Origin: SIG291 sp045543455
Lineage (GTDB): Bacteria; Bacillota; Clostridia; Lachnospirales; Lachnospiraceae
Direction: 5' to 3'
DNA length: 55,152 nucleotides
Assembly (NCBI GenBank): GCA_045543455.1
Contig: JAZQMK010000099.1
Location: forward strand, 1 to 55,152
Positions within the stretch are counted from its first letter, which is position 1; each line of letters opens with the position of its first letter. Shown one piece after another: positions 1-8,240 of this stretch. The notes beneath the pieces are model-generated. The model did no database searches. It saw only the letters and a list, made by a program, of their open reading frames with translations, and was not told the DNA's origin. The translations under genes were made by a program, and so were the position numbers.

Positions 1-318
1 TTTCCGCCATCCAAGACTTTCTCTAATACGATTGTAGGTGACTCTGTAAGTCTGTCTAGTTGTATCACGACAGTTGTTCTTACAGGTGTTCATCCAGATT
101 TCAAACCATTCATCAAGCGTCATATCGGAACTGACTACATTTATCTGCTTTTCATCCTCATACTGTTCTACACGAAGTTTCTGCCGGATTTCGTTTATAG
201 TCTTTCCGTAGATAGTCTGACGTTTGCCAAATCGGTTTGTAAACCTCGCCTGATAGCGACCATCTTTCCTCTGCGATATGCCTTGTCCTAATTCTTTTCC
301 TGTTAACGATTTTCCCAT
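1..318 (-). CDS. int: Tyrosine recombinase / Tn916-type integrase, N-terminal part (cut by window edge)
   Basis: The frame is open from an ATG at 318 to the first base of the window (106 codons). A GGAAGTGG ribosome binding site lies a few bases upstream. The N-terminus contains GISQRKDGRYQARF and GKRQTIYGKT, typical of the three-stranded AP2-like DNA-binding domain of Tn916-family integrases. It continues into the SAM-like core-binding domain (MTLDEWFEIWMNTCKNNCRD). The catalytic domain with the R-H-R-Y residues would be left of the window. It should catalyse integration and excision of the element together with the excisionase just upstream. Confidence 0.9.
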   Translation of the reverse strand, partial: MGKSLTGKELGQGISQRKDGRYQARFTNRFGKRQTIYGKTINEIRQKLRVEQYEDEKQINVVSSDMTLDEWFEIWMNTCKNNCRDTTRQTYRVTYNRIRESLGWRK

Positions 319-432
319 GTTCCACTTCCTTTCTCACATGGAAAGCAATCATTCTCCCAACAAAGAATTATCCGATACTGGTATTTTACCAAATCAGTCC
401 ATTGCCTTCAATTACTTGTTAAAAGATTCTTT

Positions 433-627
433 CTAATAAATTTGATTCTCTAACCATTTATCCAAGTGCTTCTTGTGTGCATATAAGCGATTACCAATAC
501 GGACAGTAAAACCATTGGCTGGGTTACTGAGCAACTCTCTGCACTTGGTCTGACCGATACTTAAATAGGCACACATCTCTTTAACACTTAATAATGCTTT
601 GTCCTCTGATACATTTTTCTCTGTCAA
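433..627 (-). CDS. xis: Excisionase (Xis), Tn916-type
   Basis: A 64-residue protein with the winged-helix pattern of conjugative-transposon excisionases (LLSVKEMCAYLSIGQTKCRELL, then FTVRIGNRLYAHKKHLDKWL). It starts at a TTG codon; GGAG lies 10 bases upstream and there is no in-frame ATG. It lies 114 bases upstream of the integrase on the same strand, the usual xis-int order. It should bend DNA at the element ends and steer the integrase toward excision. It reads from the element interior toward the integrase, which supports the view that cargo lies to the right. Confidence 0.88.
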   Translation of the reverse strand: MTEKNVSEDKALLSVKEMCAYLSIGQTKCRELLSNPANGFTVRIGNRLYAHKKHLDKWLENQIY

Positions 628-851
628 TCTGAGCTATCTCCTTTCCATATTTTTCTCTACAATTTAAAGAACCAGAAACGGCATATGTGGTGTAATCCAT
701 TATTCGTTGTTAATGTTATTTTTTAATCTTCTTTCATATCACTCCTATTACTTAGGCAAAATTTTTTCTGTTAAATCGAACCTGTAATAATAATTTCCTC
801 AATATGTAGCCGGCAAAAAAGCAAAATGGCACCTCTTTTCAAAATATTTTT

Positions 852-912
852 GCAAATAAAAAGAACTGCTCTAGTTATCAACTCATATTGAGTCTAAACT
901 AAAACAGTTCTT
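852..912 (-). terminator. Rho-independent terminator-like hairpin
   Basis: The arms AAGAACTG (861-868) and CAGTTCTT (905-912) are perfectly complementary. Inner complementarity extends the stem (TAGTT with AACTA; ACTCA with TGAGT). On the minus strand the stem is followed by TTTTATTT. It would stop transcripts coming from the defence operon before they reach xis-int. Confidence 0.55.
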
Positions 913-963
913 ATAGAAACGCACTCATACACTCCCTTATGGAACAAAATTGACTCCATCATC

Positions 964-1435
964 AAGTGCTATGAAAAAGTTATATGAATTTAACAATTTT
1001 TCATAGCATTTTCTTAAAAGTGCTAGCATTTTTTCATAGCACTTGATTTTTGTCATATTTTTCAAGGTTTTAGGGGTGCCCCCTAACAAGATTGCATTGA
1101 TATATATGAAATGCGTATCTTGCCATGTACTAGCAACACCTTTGCTAAAAGTAGATGTCTGTACATCGCAAGATACGCATTTTGTCTGACAAAACACTTT
1201 TCTTGTTAGGGAGAGCCCTAAAACCCCTTATATTTACACTCAAAATAGTAATGCTATGAAAATTTCATTGCACTTTTGGCATTTTGCTATGAATAATTGC
1301 TAAAAAGCTATTACTTTTCATAGCACTTTTTCACAATGCTTGATATGTGTTTTGAAAGTGCTATTTTTTTCATATGACTTTTCGCAAAATGCTAGGAAAA
1401 AATGCTAAATTCATATGACTTTTTCATAGCACTTG
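964..1435. repeat. Array of GTGCTATGAAAAAGT-type repeats in both orientations
   Basis: Copies or near-copies of GTGCTATGAAAA and its complement TTTTCATAGCAC occur at about 964-980, 997-1012, 1029-1045, 1250-1262, 1286-1296, 1314-1332 and 1418-1434. Related CATATGACTTTT units occur at 1371-1385 and 1411-1424. They flank the transfer-origin-like inverted repeat on both sides. Spacing is irregular and orientation mixed, so this is not a CRISPR array. Binding sites for a replication initiator, relaxase accessory protein or Xis/Int are possible roles. Confidence 0.6.
1066..1225. other. Candidate origin of transfer (nested inverted repeats with MOBP-like nick motif)
   Basis: A 22-base inverted repeat with one mismatch spans 1109-1130 and 1161-1182; its outer 15 bases are perfect. 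It is enclosed by a second inverted repeat: CCCTAACAAG (1081-1090) with CTTGTTAGGG (1202-1211), extended by TTTTAGGG (1068-1075) with CCCTAAAA (1216-1223). The inner arm contains GTATCTTGCC (1115-1124), one base different from the TATCCTGC nick region of IncP-type (MOBP) transfer origins. No relaxase gene is in the window, so any mobilization would need a helper or a gene outside. The transfer role is inference. Confidence 0.45.
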
Positions 1436-1517
1436 CTTCTCGCTTCCATCTTTTTCCTTAAATATACAACCAAATTATTCTCTGAATAACTTTAAGTTGA
1501 AGCAAAACTTTATTATT

Positions 1518-2162
1518 TTACACTGTTAAAGAAAAATACTGTTCTTCGTACTCCTCTAAACAATTTTCTATTGTCATAATCCTTCTGCTTCTTATAACTT
1601 CTTTGACGTTTCTTATTAATTCATCTTCCGTTTTACAATCTTTAATCATTTCCCATTCATCATGATAATTAAAATACATTACTAATTCCATAAATTCTGA
1701 TAGCATAGGAATTCTTTTTACCGCTAATCTTAAATTATTATAATTCCCTATATGCATATGTGCTTTTGGATGAGAAATTTTTGTGTATTGCCCCTCCTCG
1801 TTTGTATATTCTAATCTTATATACGTCCGCATTTTATCTAAATATCCATCATATATCGCTTCATTAGGATATGGATAATATATCAGAGAAGCATAGGATA
1901 TCATTTTACGTTCAAACCGATATTCAATCTGTATAAATCCACCATCATGGAACATAAACAAATAATCGTTATTGTCACGTATATTTTTATACACCTCAGC
2001 AACTGCCATATCCTTATATATTCCCGTATTATTATGATTAGAAGAGATAGAAAATTCAGTACACTTTTTTTCAGAAAACAGAGGATTCACTATCAATTTA
2101 CATCCCATATATTTACTTATGGTTGCCTTAATATCTTTCATTATCAAATCATAGTTATTCAT
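1518..2162 (-). CDS. DUF2290-like protein of the restriction operon
   Basis: A 214-residue soluble protein. Start chosen at the ATG at 2162, because GGAGAAAG lies just upstream and the start overlaps the helicase stop by 8 bases; an in-frame start at 2210 has no ribosome binding site. The pattern of FIQIEYRF, YYPYPN, IRLEYTNE and HPKAHMHIGNYNNLRL resembles DUF2290 proteins, whose conserved H-x-H-x-G region is evident. The family assignment is from memory of the motif and is tentative; no biochemical function is known to me. It is the last gene of the defence operon, and coupling to the helicase suggests they act together. Confidence 0.6.
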   Translation of the reverse strand: MNNYDLIMKDIKATISKYMGCKLIVNPLFSEKKCTEFSISSNHNNTGIYKDMAVAEVYKNIRDNNDYLFMFHDGGFIQIEYRFERKMISYASLIYYPYPNEAIYDGYLDKMRTYIRLEYTNEEGQYTKISHPKAHMHIGNYNNLRLAVKRIPMLSEFMELVMYFNYHDEWEMIKDCKTEDELIRNVKEVIRSRRIMTIENCLEEYEEQYFSLTV

Positions 2163-4332
2163 TGCTACTTTCTCCAAGCAAATTTCTAAGACTTTCTCGT
2201 GTATCATCATCTAAGAACAAATTAAGCAATTTTAACTTATCCTTATCTCCTAAAACAGCTTTTAATGACTCTATATCTCTCTCAAACTTAGCCGTTTTAT
2301 CTGACTTAAAGATATAATCAATATTTGTCATTTTTTCAAACTCATCATTAGACGGAAATACAAACTCAAAACATGGAAGTTTTTCAATAATTCTTTTGTA
2401 TTCTTCCTCAAACAAGTCAATATTATTTTCTGCACCGCTAACAAATACCCATCCTTTAGAACGAGTCATGGATATAAAAAGGGAATTTCTTGCAATTCGA
2501 CGTTTTGCCATAGAAGTTTCCTCATACATGCTATTGGCTCCTAATACAAAAACAATTGGAACTTCATTTCCCTTAGCTCTTCTTGGTGTTGTCAGTGTTA
2601 CACAATCTTCTTGAAAAAACACTTTTGAATCCTCAACAATCCCTGGAATAATTGAAAGATGTCCTTTTTTATACAACAATTCTTGCATATACTGTAAAAG
2701 TTCTTTTGATTTCTTTCTTAAATCAATTACCATTATATCTTCTGGCTTCACTTTTTCATTTTCAATCAAATCATGAATTTTTTCACTTACCTTATTATAT
2801 TCTTCCTGAATAGTTGTATAAAAATCAAAATTTACAATTGGATATTTTTCATATAGTTGATTGATTTCATTCGGACTATTTTCATTCGTTCTTTCAATAA
2901 CAACTTTACTAGAAAAAGAAATATCATCTCCTATACTTTCAACCTCTTTCATTTCAAAGCCCAATGCTTTCCAATTTTTAATACTTCTAATCATTTGAAC
3001 CATTCCATCAGATGAATAAATCCCAAATCCAAAAGCCATTGCTATTAAAAGAACATCACGATAATTTCTATACGATTTTTTCAGAATATGGTCATTCTCC
3101 TCAAGCAAATTTACTATCGGTTCTCCATTCGCATTTTTCCCAAAGAGTTCCTCAAAATCCGGCATTGAAACATCAGTGGTCGTTTGTAATTGATCATATG
3201 CTATTACAATCTTTTTGGGATCTTTGACAATCTTTGCAACCAAATTAAAAAATTCTTCTGGTAAATCTTGTGCTTCATCTATAAGAATATAATCATACTC
3301 TCTCTTTAATTCATAGGCAGAAATTCTTTTACATGCTTCTCCAAAAGGACTACTATAGCCTTTTACATCGTAATATGGTATTGGTGACAAACCATTCGAC
3401 CGACACACATTATACAGTAATCCTTCTCCGGTGGTGCGTCCTCCCCATGCATGTAGTATTTTCAAATTGGTTGACGGCTGAACACCTGTCAACTTTCCAT
3501 AATATTTATTTATCAATCTTGTTACCTGCGTATACAAACTTTGCGTATAGAACACATATGCTATTTTAGCATTAGGATCATATCTGTGAATCTTTGCTGC
3601 TTTTATCGCGAGAATAACCGTTTTCCCTGTTCCAGCTAACCCTCTGATTTGTTCACAGGCATCAGTTATACTTAAACTTGCCTCCAATTGAGTTTCGTCA
3701 AATGTATATATTTTCTGATTATTTATTGCAATTGCTTCTCTCAAATTTTTTGCCGGCTTTTCAATTGGGATACCTACATCTTTTGCCAAAACATTTGCCT
3801 TTTCTATTACACTTAATAATTTTCTCCAATTATCCTCATCTAACAAATGTTCTTCCATATCATCAAAAATAGAAACCGATAGATAGTCAGAAAATAACAC
3901 ATTATTTAATTTCACCTTTGATGTATCTATCTTTTCTCTATCTAAATTTGGAAAAATCACAAAACTTCTAAAATGTAAATCTTTATCTATTTCATTTAGA
4001 GGTGACATAATGTCCGTTTTACACTTATAACAATAGTTATCAAAGAATTTTATTTCATTTACCTCTTTATTTCCAGAGATCACCCAATAATTCTCATTTA
4101 TTTCAGTTAATCGTTCTGCTGTATAATCATAGCCTTTAATAAAAATGACTCCCCACGCTCTATCTACTATTGTAAACGTTGGTAATACACCATTCTCTAC
4201 CAAAAAATCTGGTTCTTCATATAAACAATAACAATCTGTTCTAGCACTTAATTTATTTCTCAAGTAGTTAAGTATTACATTCGCAGTCTCGTCTTTTGGA
4301 AATTTTACTTTATTATAAATTCTTTCTACCAT
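2155..4332 (-). CDS. SF1 (UvrD/DUF2075-like) DNA/RNA helicase of the restriction operon
   Basis: 725 residues. Start chosen at the ATG at 4332, 8 bases after GGAGG; a GTG one codon earlier is possible. Motifs in order (roughly): Walker A GLAGTGKT at 232-239, Walker B YILIDEAQD at 349-357, motif III IVIAYDQLQ at 376-384, motif IV KKSYRNYRD at 419-427, motif V TLTTPRRAKGNEVPIVFVLG near 580-599 and motif VI SLFISMTRSKGWVFV near 618-631. This is a complete SF1 helicase core. The first 200 residues (PDFLVEN, TIVDRAWGVIFIKGYD) recall a nuclease-related fold, without a clear active site. The start lies inside the end of the DpnII endonuclease gene, implying translational coupling with the restriction system. 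Confidence 0.8.
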   Translation of the reverse strand: MVERIYNKVKFPKDETANVILNYLRNKLSARTDCYCLYEEPDFLVENGVLPTFTIVDRAWGVIFIKGYDYTAERLTEINENYWVISGNKEVNEIKFFDNYCYKCKTDIMSPLNEIDKDLHFRSFVIFPNLDREKIDTSKVKLNNVLFSDYLSVSIFDDMEEHLLDEDNWRKLLSVIEKANVLAKDVGIPIEKPAKNLREAIAINNQKIYTFDETQLEASLSITDACEQIRGLAGTGKTVILAIKAAKIHRYDPNAKIAYVFYTQSLYTQVTRLINKYYGKLTGVQPSTNLKILHAWGGRTTGEGLLYNVCRSNGLSPIPYYDVKGYSSPFGEACKRISAYELKREYDYILIDEAQDLPEEFFNLVAKIVKDPKKIVIAYDQLQTTTDVSMPDFEELFGKNANGEPIVNLLEENDHILKKSYRNYRDVLLIAMAFGFGIYSSDGMVQMIRSIKNWKALGFEMKEVESIGDDISFSSKVVIERTNENSPNEINQLYEKYPIVNFDFYTTIQEEYNKVSEKIHDLIENEKVKPEDIMVIDLRKKSKELLQYMQELLYKKGHLSIIPGIVEDSKVFFQEDCVTLTTPRRAKGNEVPIVFVLGANSMYEETSMAKRRIARNSLFISMTRSKGWVFVSGAENNIDLFEEEYKRIIEKLPCFEFVFPSNDEFEKMTNIDYIFKSDKTAKFERDIESLKAVLGDKDKLKLLNLFLDDDTRESLRNLLGESSNE

Positions 4333-5206
4333 CACATGCTCCTCCTAAAAACACTTTTTTCATAATCCCATTTTCCATATCATCAATACTGTAAATCGTA
4401 TCCATGACCTCGAATGTTTCTCTTAAATTGCCTCGTGCACTCTTCCAACCAATTCCATCAGTAAACCACACAAAAGTAAATCCATCAATAGCATCCACAT
4501 GCTGAGATAACAATTCATAACTTCTTGCCGTTTCATTTAGTTTTGAACCACCACTAGCATAAAAATTTGTTTCTATTCCATAAACCATATCATCGGTTTT
4601 TACTACAAAATCAAATCGCTTTGTCGACTTCCCATCTCCTGATAATGCTGATAAATCAAGTCCCCACTTATCTTGAATATCTTTTATGTACATTTCTTTG
4701 AAATATGTTTCATCTTTGACAAATCCTGCTGCCACTATGTACTTTTCCACTAAATCTTCCATCTGATGTCCGCCTCTATTCTTACGTCCATTAGAATCAA
4801 GACCAGTTTCAACGCCAAGTGCATAATCCACCAGATTGTTTACCAAATGATTCGCAATCATGTCAAATAATCCGGTTTTACGCATAAAGACTTTATACTG
4901 CTCCACACTATAATTCATTTTCTTAAAATTGTACAAGAATGCGCCATCTTCGTCCTGTGCATAAATTTCACTACCACGCACAGCAAGTAACAACGGAACA
5001 CATGTTAAGGTTTCCGGATATTTTGTTACAACTCTTTCGAAATCCTCTTCTATATTCTTAGATCCAATAAGAGAATTAAGAATGTTTAATTCCACCTTGA
5101 TTTCATCTACATTTCTAACTACTTTCTCAAAATCAATATAATAATCATAGCCAGAAATGCTTGCTCTAAACTTGCTTAACCACTCATCAAAATTTCTTTT
5201 AGCCAT
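4313..5206 (-). CDS. dpnB: Type II restriction endonuclease, DpnII/MboI family (GATC)
   Basis: 297 residues, close to the usual 280-300 of DpnII. The characteristic segment RFDFVVK...YGIETNFYASGGSKLNETARSY carries the acidic and E-x-N residues of the family active site, and GGHQMEDLVEKYI precedes it. DpnII cuts unmethylated GATC. The gene follows the two GATC methylase genes in the classical dpnM-dpnA-dpnB order. It begins with an 8-base overlap with dpnA, and its end carries the ribosome binding site and start of the helicase gene. Specificity is inferred from family and gene order. Confidence 0.92.
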   Translation of the reverse strand: MAKRNFDEWLSKFRASISGYDYYIDFEKVVRNVDEIKVELNILNSLIGSKNIEEDFERVVTKYPETLTCVPLLLAVRGSEIYAQDEDGAFLYNFKKMNYSVEQYKVFMRKTGLFDMIANHLVNNLVDYALGVETGLDSNGRKNRGGHQMEDLVEKYIVAAGFVKDETYFKEMYIKDIQDKWGLDLSALSGDGKSTKRFDFVVKTDDMVYGIETNFYASGGSKLNETARSYELLSQHVDAIDGFTFVWFTDGIGWKSARGNLRETFEVMDTIYSIDDMENGIMKKVFLGGACDGRKNL

Positions 5207-5999
5207 GTGTTTCCTTCTCCAATCTTCTTTTACTAATTTCTAAATATTCTTCATTTATTTCAATTCCAATGAACTTCCTACCACATCTGATGGCTTCCAC
5301 ACCAGTTGTACCGGAACCACAAAACGGATCTAACACAACTTGCCCTTTCTCCGTAGACGCAAGCACAATTCTCTCAAGCAAATATTCCGGCTTCTGTGTT
5401 GGATGCTTACCTTCCTTCTTTTCAGAAAGCTTAGTCAATGCACCAACCCACACATCTTTCATTTGCTTGCCACCGTTATCTTCTTTCATTTTCTCATAAT
5501 TAAAAAAATGCCGAGACTTCTTATCATTCTTCTTTGCCCATAGAATGGTTTCCGTAGAATGCGTGAAGCATCGACATGCTAAGTTTGGTGGTGGATTTGT
5601 TTTCTGCCAAGTTATGTTATTAATTATTTTGAAGCCTTCCTGCTCCAAAGCCATACCAATCGAATATATATTGTGTAAAGTCCCCGATATCCAAATTGTA
5701 CCATTTGGTTTTAATACTTTTTTACATAACCTAATCCACTTTCTGTTAAACCTATGTTTCTCTTCGACGCTGGTTCCACTCTCTGAAAGTTTGTCCCATG
5801 AGCCTTTATTTACCGAAACCATTTTCCCACCTTGACAAGTAACACCATCATTGCTTAAAAAATAAGGTGGGTCTGCAAATATCATATCTACAGATTCTGG
5901 TTTCATCTTTGTCAGAATTTTAAATGAATCACCTAAAACAAGTTGCGATTCCTCTGTCTCGAAAAATAATGGCACTTTCTTTTCAAATAAGTTCTCCAT
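5199..5999 (-). CDS. dpnA: Adenine-N6 DNA methyltransferase, DpnA type
   Basis: 266 residues with motif order catalytic then AdoMet-binding. FADPPYFLSNDGVTCQGGK (motif IV, DPPY) is near residue 42, and LDPFCGSGTTGVEA (motif I) near residue 222. This is the beta-class order of DpnA/M2.DpnII, which methylates GATC and in Streptococcus acts on single-stranded incoming DNA. TAAGGAGTCGAGATA precedes the ATG at 5999. It lies 12 bases after dpnM and overlaps dpnB. The single-strand role is family knowledge, not seen here; on a mobile element it could protect single-stranded transferred DNA. Confidence 0.9.
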   Translation of the reverse strand: MENLFEKKVPLFFETEESQLVLGDSFKILTKMKPESVDMIFADPPYFLSNDGVTCQGGKMVSVNKGSWDKLSESGTSVEEKHRFNRKWIRLCKKVLKPNGTIWISGTLHNIYSIGMALEQEGFKIINNITWQKTNPPPNLACRCFTHSTETILWAKKNDKKSRHFFNYEKMKEDNGGKQMKDVWVGALTKLSEKKEGKHPTQKPEYLLERIVLASTEKGQVVLDPFCGSGTTGVEAIRCGRKFIGIEINEEYLEISKRRLEKETHG

Positions 6000-6011
6000 T
6001 ATCTCGACTCC

Positions 6012-6845
6012 TTAATAGTTACAAATAATAACTTCTTCTCCGACACGATTTGACGCATCTGAGTTTATCATTCTCTTTACGCTTACAACATCAATTGTAT
6101 AACCCTTGTTTCCATACAGTTCATTAATCAATTCTGTATTATGATTCGTCAGCATGCAATAGCAACCTCTTGCAGTCAGCTCATCAAAAAGATTTGCCAA
6201 TCGTCTATGACTTTCAATATCAAATCCTTCTTTGGTATATGACTCAAAAGATGTTGAATTCAACGGTGCATACGGACTGTCAATAAATACAAAATCGCCC
6301 GCTCCTGCACCTTCACATGCCGCCTCAAAATCTCCAGAAATAATTGTAACTCTTTTCAAAAATTCCGATATTTCCTTAATTGATTCTTCATCAACAGAAC
6401 TTCTACGGCTGTTATTGTACGGAACGTTAAAAAGGCCCTTACCATTTACTCTGTATAAACCATTAAAACAATGCTTATTGATGAATACAAACAATGCAGC
6501 TAACTCCACATCAAATTCGTCTTTCATCAATTTATCATTGTAATGCTCACGCAACGAATAATAATATTCTTTGCCATCCTCCCACATTTCTGCATCTAAT
6601 CTATTGATTTCCTGCAAAAACTCCTGCGGATGTTTACAAATCATTTGGTATGCATTAATCAACGCTCTGTTAATATCATTGATTACTGCATTCTCCGGTA
6701 GCAACTCAAAAATCACTGCACCGCCACCAACAAATGGTTCGTAATAATTATTAAATTGTGCTGGCATACGCTCTCTGATTTGTGGAATTAATTGACGTTT
6801 TCCACCTGCCCATTTTACAAATGGTACAATATTTGAGTTACTCAT
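6012..6845 (-). CDS. dpnM: Dam-class adenine methyltransferase, DpnM type
   Basis: 277 residues of the D12/Dam class. FVKWAGGKRQLIPQI (N-terminal AdoMet-binding motif), YYEPFVGGGAVIFELLP (motif I) and INDINRALINAY follow the Dam template; LYRVNGKGLFNVPYNN is also typical. The catalytic motif IV reads FIDSPYAPLNSTSFESYTKEG, that is DSPY where most Dam enzymes have DPPY; the downstream context matches DpnM. It should methylate GATC in double-stranded DNA and protect the host from DpnII. AGAGGTCAAAA precedes the ATG. It lies about 100 bases downstream of the extra methylase gene. Confidence 0.88.
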   Translation of the reverse strand: MSNSNIVPFVKWAGGKRQLIPQIRERMPAQFNNYYEPFVGGGAVIFELLPENAVINDINRALINAYQMICKHPQEFLQEINRLDAEMWEDGKEYYYSLREHYNDKLMKDEFDVELAALFVFINKHCFNGLYRVNGKGLFNVPYNNSRRSSVDEESIKEISEFLKRVTIISGDFEAACEGAGAGDFVFIDSPYAPLNSTSFESYTKEGFDIESHRRLANLFDELTARGCYCMLTNHNTELINELYGNKGYTIDVVSVKRMINSDASNRVGEEVIICNY

Positions 6846-6944
6846 TTTTGACCTCTTTTCCTACTTCAAATTGAACAAAAAATCACAAATATATTATAAA
6901 TGGAAAACGTCAAAATAACAACCGGTATTTTCGCCCTCAGACAC

Positions 6945-7706
6945 TTATACTTTCTGAAATATGAAGATATACTCATGTGCAAGAAGCAAGAAATTATTAT
7001 CTCGATTCCCCCAATATTCCGTCGACTTGCAATTGTGTTGCTCTTTAATAATAATTTCTTTTGAGGCAAACCCCACCTTCAAAAAGCATTCCATCACCTT
7101 AAAACCTAATGGAATAACTTTTCCATACTTTCGCATGTCCCCCATCATAATTGCACACATTTTTCCTTTTTTAAGAACCCGATATGCCTCTGATGCGACT
7201 TTTTCCATTTCCATTAGGAATTCATCTACCGATAACAATGAAATATCATTTTCTATCTCTTTACTGTACCTAATGATATTTGCATATGGTGGATGAGTAC
7301 AAATAAAGTCAATATGACCATCTTTAATAAAAGATAGTTCCGTTGCACTTCCATTTCTAATATGCACCTTTGAAGTTGTATCACATTGGAATTGTAAATT
7401 TGTTTCAGATATTGAAACTGACTGCGGATTGATATCTACACCAATCGCATTTCGATTTAGTAGTTTTGCTTCAACTAATGTTGTACCACTACCCATAAAT
7501 TGATCTAAGACCCAGTCTCCTGGTTTTGAATAACGAAGTATTAGATTCCTTGGTACATACGGCGACCAATTCCCCCTATACTTCCCTGAGTGAGTTGCCC
7601 AACTGCCTCTGTCCGGAAACGACCAGACTGTGGTTTGTTCCAACTCAAAATTATTTGGTTGTAATCTTATAAAAATCCCTCCTTTTAAAAGCCTCTTTCT
7701 CTGCAT
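6945..7706 (-). CDS. DNA methyltransferase (N4-cytosine/N6-adenine class), possibly AUA-started
   Basis: Coordinates use the first in-frame ATG (253 residues). WSFPDRGSWATHSGKYRGNW opens the conserved part, VLDQFMGSGTTLVEAKLLNR (motif I) is near residues 66-85 and CTHPPYANIIRYS (motif IV) near 135-147. The order motif I then IV and the THPPY form suggest an amino-methyltransferase; its target is unknown. A perfect AGGAGGG (7677-7682) is followed after 6 bases by ATA (7668-7670), then AGA TTA CAA. Initiation there would give a protein beginning RLQPNNFELE after the first residue, a natural N-terminus. The start codon may therefore be AUA or a lost ATG. The gene overlaps the upstream small gene by 22 bases. 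Confidence 0.75.
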   Translation of the reverse strand: MQRKRLLKGGIFIRLQPNNFELEQTTVWSFPDRGSWATHSGKYRGNWSPYVPRNLILRYSKPGDWVLDQFMGSGTTLVEAKLLNRNAIGVDINPQSVSISETNLQFQCDTTSKVHIRNGSATELSFIKDGHIDFICTHPPYANIIRYSKEIENDISLLSVDEFLMEMEKVASEAYRVLKKGKMCAIMMGDMRKYGKVIPLGFKVMECFLKVGFASKEIIIKEQHNCKSTEYWGNRDNNFLLLAHEYIFIFQKV

Positions 7707-8170
7707 AATGGGCTTAATTCAGCCACTTTTTTCCCTCTGCTAAAATATGCTGCCTGTCTAGCAGTCATATTTTCAAACAAAATTTGATACATTCCTAATC
7801 TTTTAATTCTTTTTTTCAAAACTGCAAATGCTTTTTTCTCTTCTGCTACCATGCCTAAATATATCACAGAAAACCAAACATCAAAATCCATTCTATCTTC
7901 TTCTGCATAAGTATCACTTATTCTCTCAATTTCTTCAAATACCTCCTCTTCGATCTCTGCAGTCGTTCTATCATAAATTTCTACATAATCTTGATATATT
8001 TTTTCAGAAGTATACCTTTCTGCTTTTTCGATAAAGAAAGAGAAATATTCTGTATCGGTAGGTGCATGTGTACCTTCATTAGGACGTGTTAAAAAAACAC
8101 AATAATCATCAAATTTTCCTCTTCCCTGCTCAATTATTGTCCCATCAGAAAATCTTCTAATTTCTTGCAT
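7685..8170 (-). CDS. Conserved protein of unknown function, methylase partner
   Basis: 161 residues, soluble and acidic in the middle (YDRTTAEIEEEVFEEIERISD) with a basic C-terminal third (LKKRIKRLGMYQILFENM). The N-terminal segment IIEQGRGKFDDYCVFLTRPN is the most distinctive part. I do not recognise a characterised family. It is the first gene of the run 8170-1518 and overlaps the methyltransferase gene, so it is probably expressed with it and may regulate or assist it. AAGGATGG lies 8 bases or so before the ATG. Confidence 0.65.
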   Translation of the reverse strand: MQEIRRFSDGTIIEQGRGKFDDYCVFLTRPNEGTHAPTDTEYFSFFIEKAERYTSEKIYQDYVEIYDRTTAEIEEEVFEEIERISDTYAEEDRMDFDVWFSVIYLGMVAEEKKAFAVLKKRIKRLGMYQILFENMTARQAAYFSRGKKVAELSPLCRERGF

Positions 8171-8240
8171 TCATATCACCATCCTTATTTACATTGTATA
8201 ATAATTTCTATTATTTCCTGACCACTACGAGATACCCTGA

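Larger units (their letters stand above)
628..1517. other. Non-coding 890-base region: terminator, transfer-origin-like repeat, motif array
   Basis: I see no credible gene here. An 86-codon frame at 937-1197 merely reads through the inverted repeat. The region holds the xis ribosome binding site at its left edge, a minus-strand terminator at about 852-912, a nested inverted repeat at 1066-1225 and many short GCTATGAAAA-type repeats at 964-1435. This density of repeats is typical of replication or transfer origins of mobile elements. Confidence 0.6.

Noticed and set aside
937..1197. 86-codon minus-strand frame
   Set aside because: It reads through the nested inverted repeat and the motif array; no ribosome binding site or protein-like composition.
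964..1435. CRISPR array
   Set aside because: Repeats are short, irregularly spaced and in both orientations, without unique spacers of constant length or cas genes.
2163..2210. Longer start of the DUF2290-like gene
   Set aside because: No ribosome binding site there, while the ATG at 2162 has GGAGAAAG and overlaps the helicase stop.
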